A stretch of 46,143 nt of DNA, taken from Acidobacteriota bacterium. Its GTDB lineage: Bacteria > Acidobacteriota > Terriglobia > Terriglobales > Acidobacteriaceae. Numbering within the stretch: the stretch's first letter is position 1; the number at the start of each line of letters is the position of its first letter. The stretch is from NCBI GenBank assembly GCA_019351975.1, contig JABBOG010000032.1, positions 1 to 46,143 of the forward strand. The letters are read 5' to 3'. This document shows positions 24,484-34,042 of this stretch, piece by piece. The notes beneath the pieces are model-generated. The model saw only the letters and a list, made by a program, of their open reading frames with translations, was not told the DNA's origin and ran no database searches. The position numbers and the translations under genes are program-made.

Positions 24484-26310
24484 CTACTTTTCCATGTCGG
24501 GGTAGGGGCCGATGCCGCCAGCGGCGATCCACTGGTTGATGTGGTCGGTGAGGACGGGCAGGGGGACGCAGCCGAGTTCGAGGACGGCATCGTGGAAGGC
24601 GCGGATGTTGAAGCGCGGTCCTAACGCCGCCTCAGCCTTGGTGCGCGCACTTTGGATGGCCATCTCGCCGAGGTAGTAGCTGAGCGCCTGGCCGGGCCAG
24701 GAGATGTAACGATCGACCTCGGTCTCGATCTCGTGGTCGGAGAGCGCGGTGTTGTCGCGGAGGTACTGCTGGGCCTGCTCGCGCGTCCAGCCTTCGGAGT
24801 GGATGCCGGTGTCGACGACGAGGCGAGCGGCGCGCCAGGCTTGATAGCTGAGCATGCCGAAGGTCTCGTAGGGTGTGTGATACATGCCCATCTCGGTGCC
24901 GAGGCGCTCGGAGTAGAGCGCCCAGCCTTCGCCGTAGGCGGAGATGTAGTCGTTACGGAATTTGGGCAGGTGGCGGGCTTTGACGACCTCGGCGGCGATG
25001 GGCATCTGGAAGGCGTGGCCGGGTGCGGACTCATGCAGCGTCAACGCTGGCAAAGAGTAGAGGCCGCGTGCGGGGAGGTCATACGTATTGACGAGATAGA
25101 CGCCGGGGCCGCCGCGCGCTGAGGTGTAGAACGGCGCGATCTCGGGCGGAACAGGCTTGATGGCGAAGCGCTCGCGGGGCAGATAGCCGAAGTACTGCGA
25201 TGCCACGCCATCGAACTCCTTCGCGATAAACGCCGCGCGCATGAGCAGCTCCTGCGGGGTCTTGGCGTAGAACTGCGGGTCGGTGCGGAGGAAGTGGAGG
25301 AACTCGGGGAGCGTGCCCTTGAAGCCGCTGTCCTTCATCGCAGCAAGCATCTCGGTGTGGATCCTCGCCATCTCGCTAAGGCCGATGGCGTGGATCTGCG
25401 CGGGGGTGAGGGTGAGGGTGGTGAACTCGAGGATTTTGGACTGGTAGTAGGCTTTGCCGTCGGGGAGGGACTCGGCGGCGAGATCGGTCTGCGCGAGGGG
25501 GATGTAGGTGTCGCGGAAGAAGGTGAGGAGGTTGCGGTAGGCGGGGATGACGCTGTTTCGGATGGCGGTTGCAGCCTCGGCGCGGAGCTGTGCCTGCTCG
25601 GCGGGGGGGATGGCAACGGGCATCGACTGGAAGGGCTTGTAGTAGATGGTGGCCGCAGCATCGGTGGCGGCGGCGACGGGGGCGAGCGAGGCGTCGCGGC
25701 CGGTGAGGGTGACGCGCGGTGGAGTGAAGCCTCGGGCGAGGCCGGCCTGCATGTTGGCGATGTTTTCGCGGAAGTAGCGCGGGATGTCGTTGAGCTGCGC
25801 GATGTAATTGGTGTAGTCCTGGGCGGTTTTGAAGTGGGATCGGGTGATCTCTTCTTCGTCGGACCAGAAGGTGGAGTCGGAGTTGGCGGGGCGCTCGTAC
25901 TCGCGGAACTTCTGCTGGTTGAGCAGAACGAGGATCTGCGCGCGGAAGACGGCGTAGTTGACGCGCTGGCTGGGCGAGAGGTCGGCGAGGTGGATGGCGT
26001 CGGTCTGCGCGAGAACGTGCTGCCAGTGGGCGAGCGCGGCCTGCTGGGTGGCGGCGGTGACGCTTGGAAGCTGGGCGAGGATCTTGCCGGGATTGTCTTC
26101 GTCTGAGGCACCGCGCTGGGACCGTCGCCAGGCGTCCTCGGCGGTGTAGAGGGCGATGAAGCGGGCGTCGGCGGCTCTTTGCGACGCTGGGTCCGCAGCT
26201 GGGGTTCCAGCTGGGGCCGGCGATGCGACGTGGGGTGCTTGCGCCCGAGACATGCCTGCAAAGGCTAGTGCAAGGAAGGCTGCGGTGCAGAAGATTCGAG
26301 ATGAAGCCAC
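24484..26310 (-). CDS. secreted DUF885 protein, putative metallopeptidase-like
   Basis: A 608-residue protein of the DUF885 family. The hallmark LHESAPGHAFQ (HExxxGH) and YGEGWALYSERLG motifs, which resemble a zinc-peptidase active site, are present in the C-terminal half, as is YYLGEMAIQ near the end. The family is mostly helical and of unproven activity, likely peptide hydrolysis. Start: GTG at 26308-26310 is preferred because AGGAG lies 5 bases upstream and the protein then begins with a good signal peptide (ASSRIFCTAAFLALAFAG); an ATG at 26343 in the same frame is the alternative and would put MDPIAISSGAP in front. Divergent from glgA. Confidence 0.88.
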   Translation of the reverse strand: MASSRIFCTAAFLALAFAGMSRAQAPHVASPAPAGTPAADPASQRAADARFIALYTAEDAWRRSQRGASDEDNPGKILAQLPSVTAATQQAALAHWQHVLAQTDAIHLADLSPSQRVNYAVFRAQILVLLNQQKFREYERPANSDSTFWSDEEEITRSHFKTAQDYTNYIAQLNDIPRYFRENIANMQAGLARGFTPPRVTLTGRDASLAPVAAATDAAATIYYKPFQSMPVAIPPAEQAQLRAEAATAIRNSVIPAYRNLLTFFRDTYIPLAQTDLAAESLPDGKAYYQSKILEFTTLTLTPAQIHAIGLSEMARIHTEMLAAMKDSGFKGTLPEFLHFLRTDPQFYAKTPQELLMRAAFIAKEFDGVASQYFGYLPRERFAIKPVPPEIAPFYTSARGGPGVYLVNTYDLPARGLYSLPALTLHESAPGHAFQMPIAAEVVKARHLPKFRNDYISAYGEGWALYSERLGTEMGMYHTPYETFGMLSYQAWRAARLVVDTGIHSEGWTREQAQQYLRDNTALSDHEIETEVDRYISWPGQALSYYLGEMAIQSARTKAEAALGPRFNIRAFHDAVLELGCVPLPVLTDHINQWIAAGGIGPYPDMEK

Positions 26311-26444
26311 GGGCGCTCCTGAAGAGATGGCGATTGGATCCATCGTACGGTAGAGTCCGTCTAACAGCCATGTGTCGCTGGTTGTGACGAAGGTTGCAGA
26401 CCGCTAGACTGGTCGCTGGAAGCTACGAAATCTGGAGTGTGTGT

Positions 26445-27755
26445 ATGCGTGTTGGCCTGATGACCCGTGAGTATCCGCCGTATGTGTATGGCGGCGCTGG
26501 AGTGCATGTGGAGTACCTGTCGCGGGAGCTGGCGAAACGGATCGAGGTGGAGGTGCATGCGTGGGGTGCGGTGCCGGAGGAGTTGCCGGAGGAGAATGCG
26601 ACGTTGCAGGTGTTCTTCGAACAGCCGTGGGATGCGATCTCGAAGGGCACGGATGCGAAGTTCAAGGGGGCACTGGAGGCGCTGTCGCTGAACCTTCTGC
26701 AGAACCTGGATCTGGGCAGGCTGGACGTGATCCATACACACACGTGGTACGTGGCGATGGCGGGATTTCTGGCCAAGAAGCTGTATGGGATTCCGTTTGT
26801 GCTGACGACGCACTCCTTAGAGCCGCTGCGAGCATGGAAGGCTGAGCAGCTGGGCACGGGATATGCGTTGAGCTCGTGGATGGAGCGGACGGCGATTCTG
26901 GATGCGGACGCGATTGTGGCGGTGTCGAACGGCACCAAGGCCGACATTCTGAAGGCGTATCCGGATGTGGATGCGAGCAGGATTCACGTGATCTACAACG
27001 GGATCGACCTGCAGCAGTATCAGTACACGGAAGACAAGAGCGCGCTGAAGAAGTACGGGGTCGATCCGGAGAAGCCGTACGTGCTGTTTGTGGGGCGGAT
27101 TACGCGGCAGAAGGGCGTGACGCATCTGGTGGAGGCGATTCAGTATCTGCCGGCGGGAACGCAGGTGGTGCTGTGCGCGGGCGCTCCGGATACGCCCGAG
27201 ATTGCGGCCGAGATGCGAGCGAAGGTGGAGGCGGTGCGGCGGTTTACGCCGGGCAGCCAGCGGGCCGCGGTGGAGAATTTCACTGAGGACGGAGGGCACT
27301 CGATTGCGACGGGCGACCCGACCGGGACAGGCCACAATCTGGTGTGGATTGAGCAGATGGTGACCAAGGAAGAGGCGATTCAGTTGTATTCGCACTGCGC
27401 GGTGTTCTGCTGTCCGTCGGTGTATGAGCCGTTTGGGATCATCAATCTGGAGGCGATGGCGTGCCGGGCGCCGGTGGTGGCGAGCGCGACGGGCGGGATT
27501 CTGGAGGTGGTCGTCGAGGGCGAGACGGGTCATCTGGTGCCGTTTGAGGCGCATCCCGAGACGTCGTTTCCGACGGACGCAGCACAGTTTGCGAAGGACC
27601 TGGCGGCCCGGATTACAGGCCTGCTGGACGATCCCACGAAGGCGAAACGGATGGGCGAGGCAGGGCGAAAGCGCGTAGAGGAGCACTTTTCGTGGACGGC
27701 GATCGCGGCACAGACGATACGGTTATACGAGGAGCTGGTCGCACAACGCCGGTAA
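26445..27755 (+). CDS. glgA: glycogen synthase, GT4 type
   Basis: A 436-residue GT-B glycosyltransferase starting MRVGLMTREYPPYVYGGAGV, the hallmark of the actinobacterial/acidobacterial glycogen synthase of family GT4. Both Rossmann-like halves are complete, with the donor-site PYVLFVGRITRQKG and the EX7E motif in YEPFGIINLEAM. These enzymes extend alpha-1,4-glucan from ADP-glucose or make maltose 1-phosphate (GlgM), and sequence alone does not separate the two here. A GGAG lies 7 bases before the ATG at 26445. Codons end mainly in G, unlike the plus-strand genes at the left end of the window. No other glg gene is nearby. Confidence 0.9.
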   Translation: MRVGLMTREYPPYVYGGAGVHVEYLSRELAKRIEVEVHAWGAVPEELPEENATLQVFFEQPWDAISKGTDAKFKGALEALSLNLLQNLDLGRLDVIHTHTWYVAMAGFLAKKLYGIPFVLTTHSLEPLRAWKAEQLGTGYALSSWMERTAILDADAIVAVSNGTKADILKAYPDVDASRIHVIYNGIDLQQYQYTEDKSALKKYGVDPEKPYVLFVGRITRQKGVTHLVEAIQYLPAGTQVVLCAGAPDTPEIAAEMRAKVEAVRRFTPGSQRAAVENFTEDGGHSIATGDPTGTGHNLVWIEQMVTKEEAIQLYSHCAVFCCPSVYEPFGIINLEAMACRAPVVASATGGILEVVVEGETGHLVPFEAHPETSFPTDAAQFAKDLAARITGLLDDPTKAKRMGEAGRKRVEEHFSWTAIAAQTIRLYEELVAQRR

Positions 27756-27764
27756 GTCGCAGAT

Positions 27765-27953
27765 TTATTTACGTGGAACCGATGAGAGATCGAGGCTGAA
27801 GACGTAGATGAGGATGGCTGCGATGATGAAGACGACGCCGGTCCAGAATTTCCAGTCTTTGTGGGCGCGCTGCCAGTAGGGTCTGGACTGCGACTGCGGA
27901 GCGTGCGGGCCGGTGACTTCGTGGTGGTGGTCGGGGCGCTTTCCTTCGGGCAT
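27765..27953 (-). CDS. small single-pass membrane protein
   Basis: A 62-residue protein: a His/Pro-rich polar N-terminus, a Trp-containing juxtamembrane segment (YWQRAHKDWKFW) and one transmembrane helix (TGVVFIIAAILIYVFSLDL) near the C-terminus. No family recognised. The start ATG at 27951-27953 has a GAGGT immediately upstream, too close for an ideal site. It converges with glgA, 9 bases between stops. The amphipathic helix next to a clean membrane span argues for a real gene; confidence is moderate. Confidence 0.6.
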   Translation of the reverse strand: MPEGKRPDHHHEVTGPHAPQSQSRPYWQRAHKDWKFWTGVVFIIAAILIYVFSLDLSSVPRK

Positions 27954-28046
27954 ACCTCATTGTCTACCCGGAGGAGAGCGCGTGCCGGGGTCGTTTGGGT
28001 TTTGGGACACGAGTGCATGCGAGCCGCAAAAGGAAGGGATGCATCC

Positions 28047-28075
28047 AATTAGGAGTGGTGCGTCGGATTTATAAT
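28047..28075 (+). promoter_or_regulatory. possible promoter of tal
   Basis: A perfect TATAAT lies at 28070-28075, 49 bases before the tal ATG. The sequence 17 bases upstream (AATTAG) is a poor -35, so this rests on the -10 element. Confidence 0.35.
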
Positions 28076-28124
28076 TGAGCATGTTGCGCATGGTGCGCCC
28101 ACGATTGCCCGCATAGGAGCCTAT

Positions 28125-29123
28125 ATGGCGAATCTTCTGGACCAGCTTAAGTCGTTTACGACCGTCGTCTCCGATACCGGAGACATTAACTCGATTAAGA
28201 AGTACAAGCCGACGGATGCGACGACGAATCCATCGCTGATTGCGGCAGCAGCGCAGATGCCCGAGTACCAGTCCATTGTGGACGATGTGCTGCAGCAGGC
28301 GCGCGAGAAGGCGGGCGACAATGCCTCGGATAAGGATGTTGCCGCGGCTGCGTTCAAGACGCTGGCGGTGGCGTTTGGCCGCAAGATTCTGGAGATCGTT
28401 CCGGGCCGGGTTTCCACCGAAGTTGACGCGCGCATGAGCTACGACTCCGAGAAGACGATGGAACAGGCTCACGACATCATCAAGCAGTATGAGGATGCGG
28501 GCATCTCGCGCGAGCGGATTCTGATCAAGATTGCGTCGACGTGGGAGGGCATCAAGGCCGCGGAGAAGCTGGAGAAGGAAGGCATCCACTGCAATATGAC
28601 GCTGCTGTTCGGGCTGCATCAGGCGGTTGCCTGCGCGGAGGCGAAGGTGACGCTGATCTCGCCGTTTGTGGGCCGTATCCTCGACTGGTACAAAAATGAC
28701 ACTGGCAAGGATTACAAGGGTGCCGACGACCCCGGTGTGCACTCGGTGACGGAGATCTATCACTACTACAAGAAGTTCGGCTACAAGACTGTGGTGATGG
28801 GCGCGAGCTTCCGCAATATGGGCGAGATTACGGAGCTTGCGGGATGCGATCTGTTGACGATCGCGCCGAAGCTGCTGGAAGAGTTGCAGACAACGGAGGG
28901 CACGCTCGAGCGGAAGCTCGATCCGGCGAAGGCCCAAACGATGCAGATCGAGAAGATCCAGGTGGACCAGGCGACGTTTGAGAAGATGCACGCTGAGAAC
29001 CACATGGCCCACGACAAGCTAAAGGAAGGCATCGAAGGCTTCTCGAAGGCGCTGGAGGACCTGGAGAAGCTGCTGGCGAAGCGCCTCAGCGAGCTGCCGA
29101 AGCCGCAGACGGTTCAGCAGTAA
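28125..29123 (+). CDS. tal: transaldolase
   Basis: A 332-residue transaldolase of the TalB type (pentose phosphate pathway), moving a dihydroxyacetone unit between sedoheptulose 7-phosphate and erythrose 4-phosphate. The Schiff-base lysine is K135 in [16 protein letters not shown]. Other family signatures are TDATTNPSL near the start, the [10 protein letters not shown] segment and [17 protein letters not shown]. Length is slightly above TalB; the C-terminus is a Lys/Glu-rich helix. AGGAG lies 5 bases before the ATG. It is followed by a strong bidirectional terminator. Confidence 0.97.
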   Translation: MANLLDQLKSFTTVVSDTGDINSIKKYKPTDATTNPSLIAAAAQMPEYQSIVDDVLQQAREKAGDNASDKDVAAAAFKTLAVAFGRKILEIVPGRVSTEVDARMSYDSEKTMEQAHDIIKQYEDAGISRERILIKIASTWEGIKAAEKLEKEGIHCNMTLLFGLHQAVACAEAKVTLISPFVGRILDWYKNDTGKDYKGADDPGVHSVTEIYHYYKKFGYKTVVMGASFRNMGEITELAGCDLLTIAPKLLEELQTTEGTLERKLDPAKAQTMQIEKIQVDQATFEKMHAENHMAHDKLKEGIEGFSKALEDLEKLLAKRLSELPKPQTVQQ

Positions 29124-29143
29124 ATTGGTGTGGGAACGCAAAA

Positions 29144-29170
29144 GGGCCGCCTCGGTGAGGCGGCCCTTTT
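29144..29170. terminator. bidirectional rho-independent terminator
   Basis: A 9-bp stem GGGCCGCCT / AGGCGGCCC with loop CGGTG is flanked by AAAA on the left and TTTT on the right. It serves both tal (plus) and the converging glycosyltransferase gene (minus). Confidence 0.92.
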
Positions 29171-29181
29171 GCGTGCGTGGG

Positions 29182-30384
29182 CTAGCGGCGCTTCAGCCCT
29201 AGCAAGCTGAGGAAGAAGCTGGCGAAGCAGATCTCTGTGCCGAGCATGAGGCAGAGCATGGCGGGAAGGGTGCGGCGCATCATTTGCACGGGCGGCAGCG
29301 AGCCGTAGCCGGTGTGCGACCACGAGATCACGGATGAGACGGCGATGCCGACGCCTACCAGCACAAGCAGAACGCCGACAATCAGGCCGGTTTCGAGCGT
29401 GATGAAGCGGAACCAGCGGTCGAAGCTGGCGTCCTCGGGAAGAAGGCCTTCGGTGATGGCGAAGACCTTTGCAGCGACGCCGAAGAAGACGAGTTGAAAG
29501 CCGAGAAGGACGGCGGAGACGGCATAGGCGAGTGTATCGACGCCGAGGTTGAGGTGGCCGAGCGGACGCTCCGCGGGCAGCAGCCACGCCATGAGGCCGA
29601 TGCCGACGAGCATGAGCGCGAGGCCGGGAAAGAGGAAGAGCCAGCGCGGCGAGTACATCAGCAGAAAGCGCAGGTGGCGCCAGCCGTCACGCCAGGTCTT
29701 GAGGTGCGGCGGGCGGCTGCGGCCGTCTTTCTTGAGGGTGGTTGGAACTTCGGTGATCTTCTGGCCGAGGAGCGAGGATTTGACGACCATCTCGCTGGCG
29801 AACTCCATGCCGGTGGTGCGGAGCTGGAGGCGCTCGTAGGCGTCTTTGCTGAAGGCGCGGATGCCGCAGTGGAAGTCGCCGATGGGCGCGTGAAAGAGTG
29901 TGCGGCCGAGGAAACTGAGCACAGGGTTGCCGAGATAGCGGTGCAGCGGCGGCATGGCTTTGGGGCCGATTCCGCCGCGGAAGCGGTTGCCCATGACAAG
30001 GTCGGAGCCGGCGGAGCCATCGGGGCGGTCGCGAAGCTCGGCGAGGAAGCGCGGGATGTGGGCGAACTCGTAGCTGTCGTCGGCGTCGGCCATCAGGACG
30101 TACTTGCCGCGTGCGGCCTGAATGCCGGCGTTGAGCGCTGCGCCGTAGCCACGAACGGGAACGGGAACGACGCGCGCGCCGTGCTGCTGTGCGATGGCCT
30201 GCGAGCCGTCGGTGGATCCGTTGTCGGCGACGACGACCTCGCCTGCGATGTGGTTTTCGGCCAACGCAGCCAGTGCTTTATCGACGCAGACGGCCAGCGT
30301 CTCCGCCTCGTTCAGGCATGGCATCACGACGGTCAGTTCGATGGGATCGTTCGGGTTCTGGAGGGTCTCGGTGGTGGAATGCAA
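29182..30384 (-). CDS. family 2 glycosyltransferase with C-terminal membrane segments
   Basis: A 400-residue protein. The GT2 domain (about 15-235) starts LTVVMPCLNEAETLAVCVDK and contains the nucleotide-sugar motifs VVVADNGSTDGS, LMADADDSYEF (DxD) and the QRY-like acceptor region, as in dolichol/polyprenyl-phosphate sugar transferases. Four hydrophobic segments follow (about 240-390). Such enzymes move a sugar onto a lipid carrier at the cytoplasmic face. The start is a TTG at 30382-30384 because GAGGAG lies 6 bases before it; the frame is open to a further TTG at 30423 without support. It follows the GT39-like gene by 59 bases, and the pair probably acts in one envelope glycosylation route. 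Confidence 0.88.
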   Translation of the reverse strand: MHSTTETLQNPNDPIELTVVMPCLNEAETLAVCVDKALAALAENHIAGEVVVADNGSTDGSQAIAQQHGARVVPVPVRGYGAALNAGIQAARGKYVLMADADDSYEFAHIPRFLAELRDRPDGSAGSDLVMGNRFRGGIGPKAMPPLHRYLGNPVLSFLGRTLFHAPIGDFHCGIRAFSKDAYERLQLRTTGMEFASEMVVKSSLLGQKITEVPTTLKKDGRSRPPHLKTWRDGWRHLRFLLMYSPRWLFLFPGLALMLVGIGLMAWLLPAERPLGHLNLGVDTLAYAVSAVLLGFQLVFFGVAAKVFAITEGLLPEDASFDRWFRFITLETGLIVGVLLVLVGVGIAVSSVISWSHTGYGSLPPVQMMRRTLPAMLCLMLGTEICFASFFLSLLGLKRR

Positions 30385-30443
30385 TCTAGGCTCCTCTTGT
30401 GCTGCAATGATGCTATCGCGCAATGCGCGTGGATCTCATACGC

Positions 30444-32315
30444 TTAGGGTTTGGCGGGACCGGATTGATCCCAGGGTTGTGTGGCTGGAATGGCGGCGGC
30501 AGGCGCGTCCAGGTTCAGGGGCAGGGCGTAGAGGTCAGAGTCGCCGAGGCGAATCCAGCCCGCAGAGGCTGGCGTGCGGCCGGTCATCGCGTCGGGATCG
30601 AAGGCAGCGACAACAACCTTCGCACCCTGCGCTTTCAGGGTGCTGTAGACCTGCTGGCGGTTGGGAAGGCCTTCGAGCTCCTGTAGAAGATGCTGCGGGT
30701 CGGGGTTATAGACCTCGGTGAGTACGCGGACGTCGGCGAGGCGCATCCAGTAGGGATCGTTGAGGCAGGCGATGGTGCCCATGCAGGCGATCTCATCGCC
30801 GTGGCCTACGCCGAGCGCGTTGAGGGCCTTGGCCGCGCCAAAGATTCCGGGAGCGTACCACGCGGCGGGAAGGCCGGATGCAGACTGATCGCGGCGCTCT
30901 TCAAGGGAGACGCGCAGGCTTTCGCCGAGCGCGAGGAAGGCCAGCAGCGCCACGAGCGCGGCGGCGGTCAGGTGCAGTGCCGATGGCCGTGCGCATTCAG
31001 ATTCGGCGGCGTCCTGCGGTGCGCGGAGCGATGCGAAGACCGGAAGTACGATGAGCAGATAGGCCAGTGTGACGTAGCGCTCTTCGATGTTGACGAGACC
31101 GTAAATGGCCCAGATCGCGAGGCCGAGCAGGACGGGCGGCAGCCAGAAGGCTGTGCGCCAGCGCGTGTTTTGCAAACTGCTGAAGCGCGAGCCGCAGACC
31201 AATAGCATTGCGAGCAGGATGATGGCTTCCGGATGGTTGAGCAGATAGCGCGCGCTCAGTACGGCGTTGCGTACGTCTCGATGGAGGAGCCGCGAGGCGC
31301 TGAACTTCGGCGTGATGCGCTCGTGGAAGTAGGTGGGATCGAACCACGCGGGGTAGGTGCCGTAGGGCTCGGCGCGATAGCTGTAGACGCCGGGACGCGC
31401 GAGGAGCTGTTTTTCCGGATGGATCAGGTGGACGGTTGCGGAGCCGAAGCTGTTGGTCATCCACGGCTCGATGTGCATCTTCTCGGTACCGCTGACGTAC
31501 CAGGCGTAGTTGAGCGCGCCGGAGTCGCCGAAGTCGAAGTGATGTTTTTGTTTGGAGAGTGCGGCGATGTATGGACCGGCGATTGCGGCAAAGACGAGCA
31601 GTGCCAAAGCTCCGCCGACGATGACGCGTGCCGACTTGCGGCGCTGTACCCACGCCTGAAAGACCATCATCAGAGCGATGGTGAGCAGCGCGACGACGAA
31701 GGCGAAGGACTTGGTGAGATAAGCGAGCCCAAAGAACAGGCCCATGAGTGGAGCGTAGACGAGGCTGTCGGTCGCGAGCGACTGCAACAGCGCGGCGAAT
31801 GCGGCAAGCATCAGCGCCTGTAACAGCAGGTCGGGGCGGATCTTCGCCATGGAGAGTTCACGCTGCGACGCGATCACGACGAGAGCGACGCCGAGCAAGC
31901 GCATTGCATTGAGGCCGAGCAGCGGCGTGCTGCTGCCGAAGCTCGTTCCGGACACGCTATCTGCGTTGTCAGCCATGCGGCTGCGCAGGTGTACGAGGGA
32001 CAGGACGAAGGCCAGCATTGCCGCGACAGATGCGAGGAAGATGCAGTAGTTGAGGGCGTAGTCGGCCCGCAGTTCGTTGAGCCGCGTAGCGTGGAAGATG
32101 CCGCGCGCCAGCGCCAGAAGCGCGGGATACAGCGGATGCCAATATGCGTTCACGACGCCTGCCCACTGATGGTGGCGGATCAGGCTGGCGATGTCCATGT
32201 AGGCCATGCCGTCGCCGTCCATCTGGTAGGGGTCGTACTTGGTGGCCAGCCACGCAATCGGCAGGAGCAGCGCGAGATAGACCAGAAGCGCGCGGCGAAG
32301 CGTTTGTGGTCTCAC
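30444..32315 (-). CDS. GT39-like multi-spanning membrane glycosyltransferase
   Basis: A 623-residue protein with about ten hydrophobic segments from residue 10 to 470 and a soluble C-terminal domain. The first periplasmic loop has DPYQMDGDGMAYMDIASLI and then NAYWHPLYPALLA, the acidic/aromatic pattern seen in ArnT/PMT-like (GT39/GT83) enzymes that take sugars from polyprenyl phosphate. I infer a lipid-linked sugar transferase; the acceptor is unknown. GTG at 32313-32315 is used because AGGAG lies 4 bases upstream; the frame extends to a GTG at 32405 without one. The neighbour downstream is the polyprenyl-type GT2, a natural supplier of the donor. Confidence 0.8.
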   Translation of the reverse strand: MRPQTLRRALLVYLALLLPIAWLATKYDPYQMDGDGMAYMDIASLIRHHQWAGVVNAYWHPLYPALLALARGIFHATRLNELRADYALNYCIFLASVAAMLAFVLSLVHLRSRMADNADSVSGTSFGSSTPLLGLNAMRLLGVALVVIASQRELSMAKIRPDLLLQALMLAAFAALLQSLATDSLVYAPLMGLFFGLAYLTKSFAFVVALLTIALMMVFQAWVQRRKSARVIVGGALALLVFAAIAGPYIAALSKQKHHFDFGDSGALNYAWYVSGTEKMHIEPWMTNSFGSATVHLIHPEKQLLARPGVYSYRAEPYGTYPAWFDPTYFHERITPKFSASRLLHRDVRNAVLSARYLLNHPEAIILLAMLLVCGSRFSSLQNTRWRTAFWLPPVLLGLAIWAIYGLVNIEERYVTLAYLLIVLPVFASLRAPQDAAESECARPSALHLTAAALVALLAFLALGESLRVSLEERRDQSASGLPAAWYAPGIFGAAKALNALGVGHGDEIACMGTIACLNDPYWMRLADVRVLTEVYNPDPQHLLQELEGLPNRQQVYSTLKAQGAKVVVAAFDPDAMTGRTPASAGWIRLGDSDLYALPLNLDAPAAAIPATQPWDQSGPAKP

Positions 32316-32436
32316 AGGACTCCTCGTTGCTGGGGTTCGGTCATGGGCGCTCGGATGCTGAAGTTGGTTCTCTGTCCAGCATATCCGACGGGCATTGATA
32401 CACACAGGGGCGGCGCCGACCTGCGGGCGTGTGGCG

Positions 32437-34041
32437 CTACAGAATGTATCGACTAAGATCCTGATTCTTCACGATGCCGGCGACTTGCTGCTCGACATAC
32501 GCGCGGTTGACGATGAGTACGTGTTCGGTGCGGCTGGTGCCATCGTTGGCCTGCACGGCGCGCGCGACAAGCGGCGGAACCTTGTCCGAGACGTAGGCGC
32601 CATCGGCTTTGACGATGTCCGCGGCCGCGAAGCTGATCTCATCGAGCACCTTCTCCATGATGGTGTGCAGCCGCCGTGCGCCGATGTTCTCGGTTGTCTC
32701 GTTGACCTGAAACGCAAAGCGCGCCATCTCTTCGAGCGCTTCGGGTTCGAACTCCAGCTTGAGGCCCTCGGTTTCGAGCAGCGCAATGGCCTGCTTGGTG
32801 AGCGCTGCGCGCGGTTCGGTGAGGATGCGGAGGAAGTCCTGCGCGGTGAGCGGCTGCAGCTCGACGCGAATGGGGAAGCGCCCTTGCAGCTCTGGAATGA
32901 GGTCGCTGGGCTTGGAGACGTGGAAGGCGCCGGCGGCGACGAAGAGGATGTGGTCGGTGGTGACCATGCCGTATTTTGTGCTGACGGTGGTACCTTCGAC
33001 GATGGGGAGGATATCGCGCTGCACGCCTTCACGGCTGATGTCGGGGCCGTGGCTGCCCTCGCGTCCGGCGATCTTGTCGATCTCGTCGAGGAAGACGATG
33101 CCGGAGTCTTCGACGCGCTCGACGGCGATGCGGATGACGTGGTCCATGTCGAGCAGGCGCGACTCTTCCTCCTGCGTGAGGTAGTCGAAGGCGTCGATGA
33201 CCTTCATGGGCCGCTTGCGGGTGCGCTGCCCGAACATACTCGCCAGCATGTCCTTGATGCCGCTCTGCTCCATGTCTTCGGGAGAGTTGCTGAGCACCTC
33301 AATCTGAGGCTGCACGCGGTCGCGGACCTCAAGCTCGACCATGCGGTCGTCCAGCTTGCCTTCGCGGAAGTGCAGCAGCAGACGGTCGCGCTCGCGGGCA
33401 CGGTCACCTTCGTTGGCGAAGTGCGGAACGATGGAGAGCGTCGGCGATGGTGGAGGATCATCCTTCGGCGCATCGGTGGATCGCCGCTTCTGCTCGGTGT
33501 GCTCCTCTTCGGTGTCGGAGCTGCGGCGGGCGCCAGCAGCAGGTTCTGCGTCGCCGTCCGGCTTGGCCGTCTGTGGTACACCCTGCAGGAGGAGCAGCTC
33601 GATGAGACGCTCTTCGGCGGCAAGCTCGGCGCGGTCTTCCACCTCTTCAAGCTTCTCTTCACGCACCATGTCGATGGCGATCTCGACGAGGTCGCGAACG
33701 ATGGACTCGACGTCGCGCCCGACGTACCCAACCTCCGTAAACTTGGAAGCTTCAACCTTCAGGAAAGGCGAGTTCGTAAGCTTTGCCAGCCGCCGCGCAA
33801 TCTCCGTTTTTCCGACGCCGGTGGATCCGATCATGAGGATGTTCTTCGGCATGATCTCTTCTGCGAGCTCGGGTGGCAGCTTCTGGCGGCGGGTGCGATT
33901 GCGCAGCGCAATAGCCACCGCGCGCTTGGCGGCCGCCTGGCCGACAACGTAGCGGTCCAGCTCTGCAACGATCTCTCGTGGCGTCATGTCGTCAAGCGCG
34001 AGTGCCTGGTCTTCCGCTGTTCCTGGTAAATAAATGGCCAA
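32437..34041 (-). CDS. hslU: HslU, ATPase subunit of the HslVU protease
   Basis: HslU is the AAA+ unfoldase that feeds HslV. Visible: Walker A GSTGVGKT at 72-79, the pore loop GYVGRD at 105-110, Walker B IVFLDEIDKI, sensor region and the C-terminal tail NQDLSRYIL that docks into HslV. At 534 residues it exceeds E. coli HslU (443) because the I-domain carries a polar, charged insertion at about 155-203 (with TEEEHTEQKRRSTDAPKDD). The start is a TTG at 34039-34041 with AAGGAAAG upstream, and the nucleotidyltransferase stop TAA lies 1 base before it, so translation is probably coupled. The hslV gene is not adjacent: two unrelated small genes lie between. Confidence 0.96.
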   Translation of the reverse strand: MAIYLPGTAEDQALALDDMTPREIVAELDRYVVGQAAAKRAVAIALRNRTRRQKLPPELAEEIMPKNILMIGSTGVGKTEIARRLAKLTNSPFLKVEASKFTEVGYVGRDVESIVRDLVEIAIDMVREEKLEEVEDRAELAAEERLIELLLLQGVPQTAKPDGDAEPAAGARRSSDTEEEHTEQKRRSTDAPKDDPPPSPTLSIVPHFANEGDRARERDRLLLHFREGKLDDRMVELEVRDRVQPQIEVLSNSPEDMEQSGIKDMLASMFGQRTRKRPMKVIDAFDYLTQEEESRLLDMDHVIRIAVERVEDSGIVFLDEIDKIAGREGSHGPDISREGVQRDILPIVEGTTVSTKYGMVTTDHILFVAAGAFHVSKPSDLIPELQGRFPIRVELQPLTAQDFLRILTEPRAALTKQAIALLETEGLKLEFEPEALEEMARFAFQVNETTENIGARRLHTIMEKVLDEISFAAADIVKADGAYVSDKVPPLVARAVQANDGTSRTEHVLIVNRAYVEQQVAGIVKNQDLSRYIL

Positions 34042-34042
34042 G

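Noticed and set aside
32395-34029. 544-codon open frame on the plus strand opposite hslU
   Set aside because: Shadow frame; hslU on the minus strand is unmistakable.
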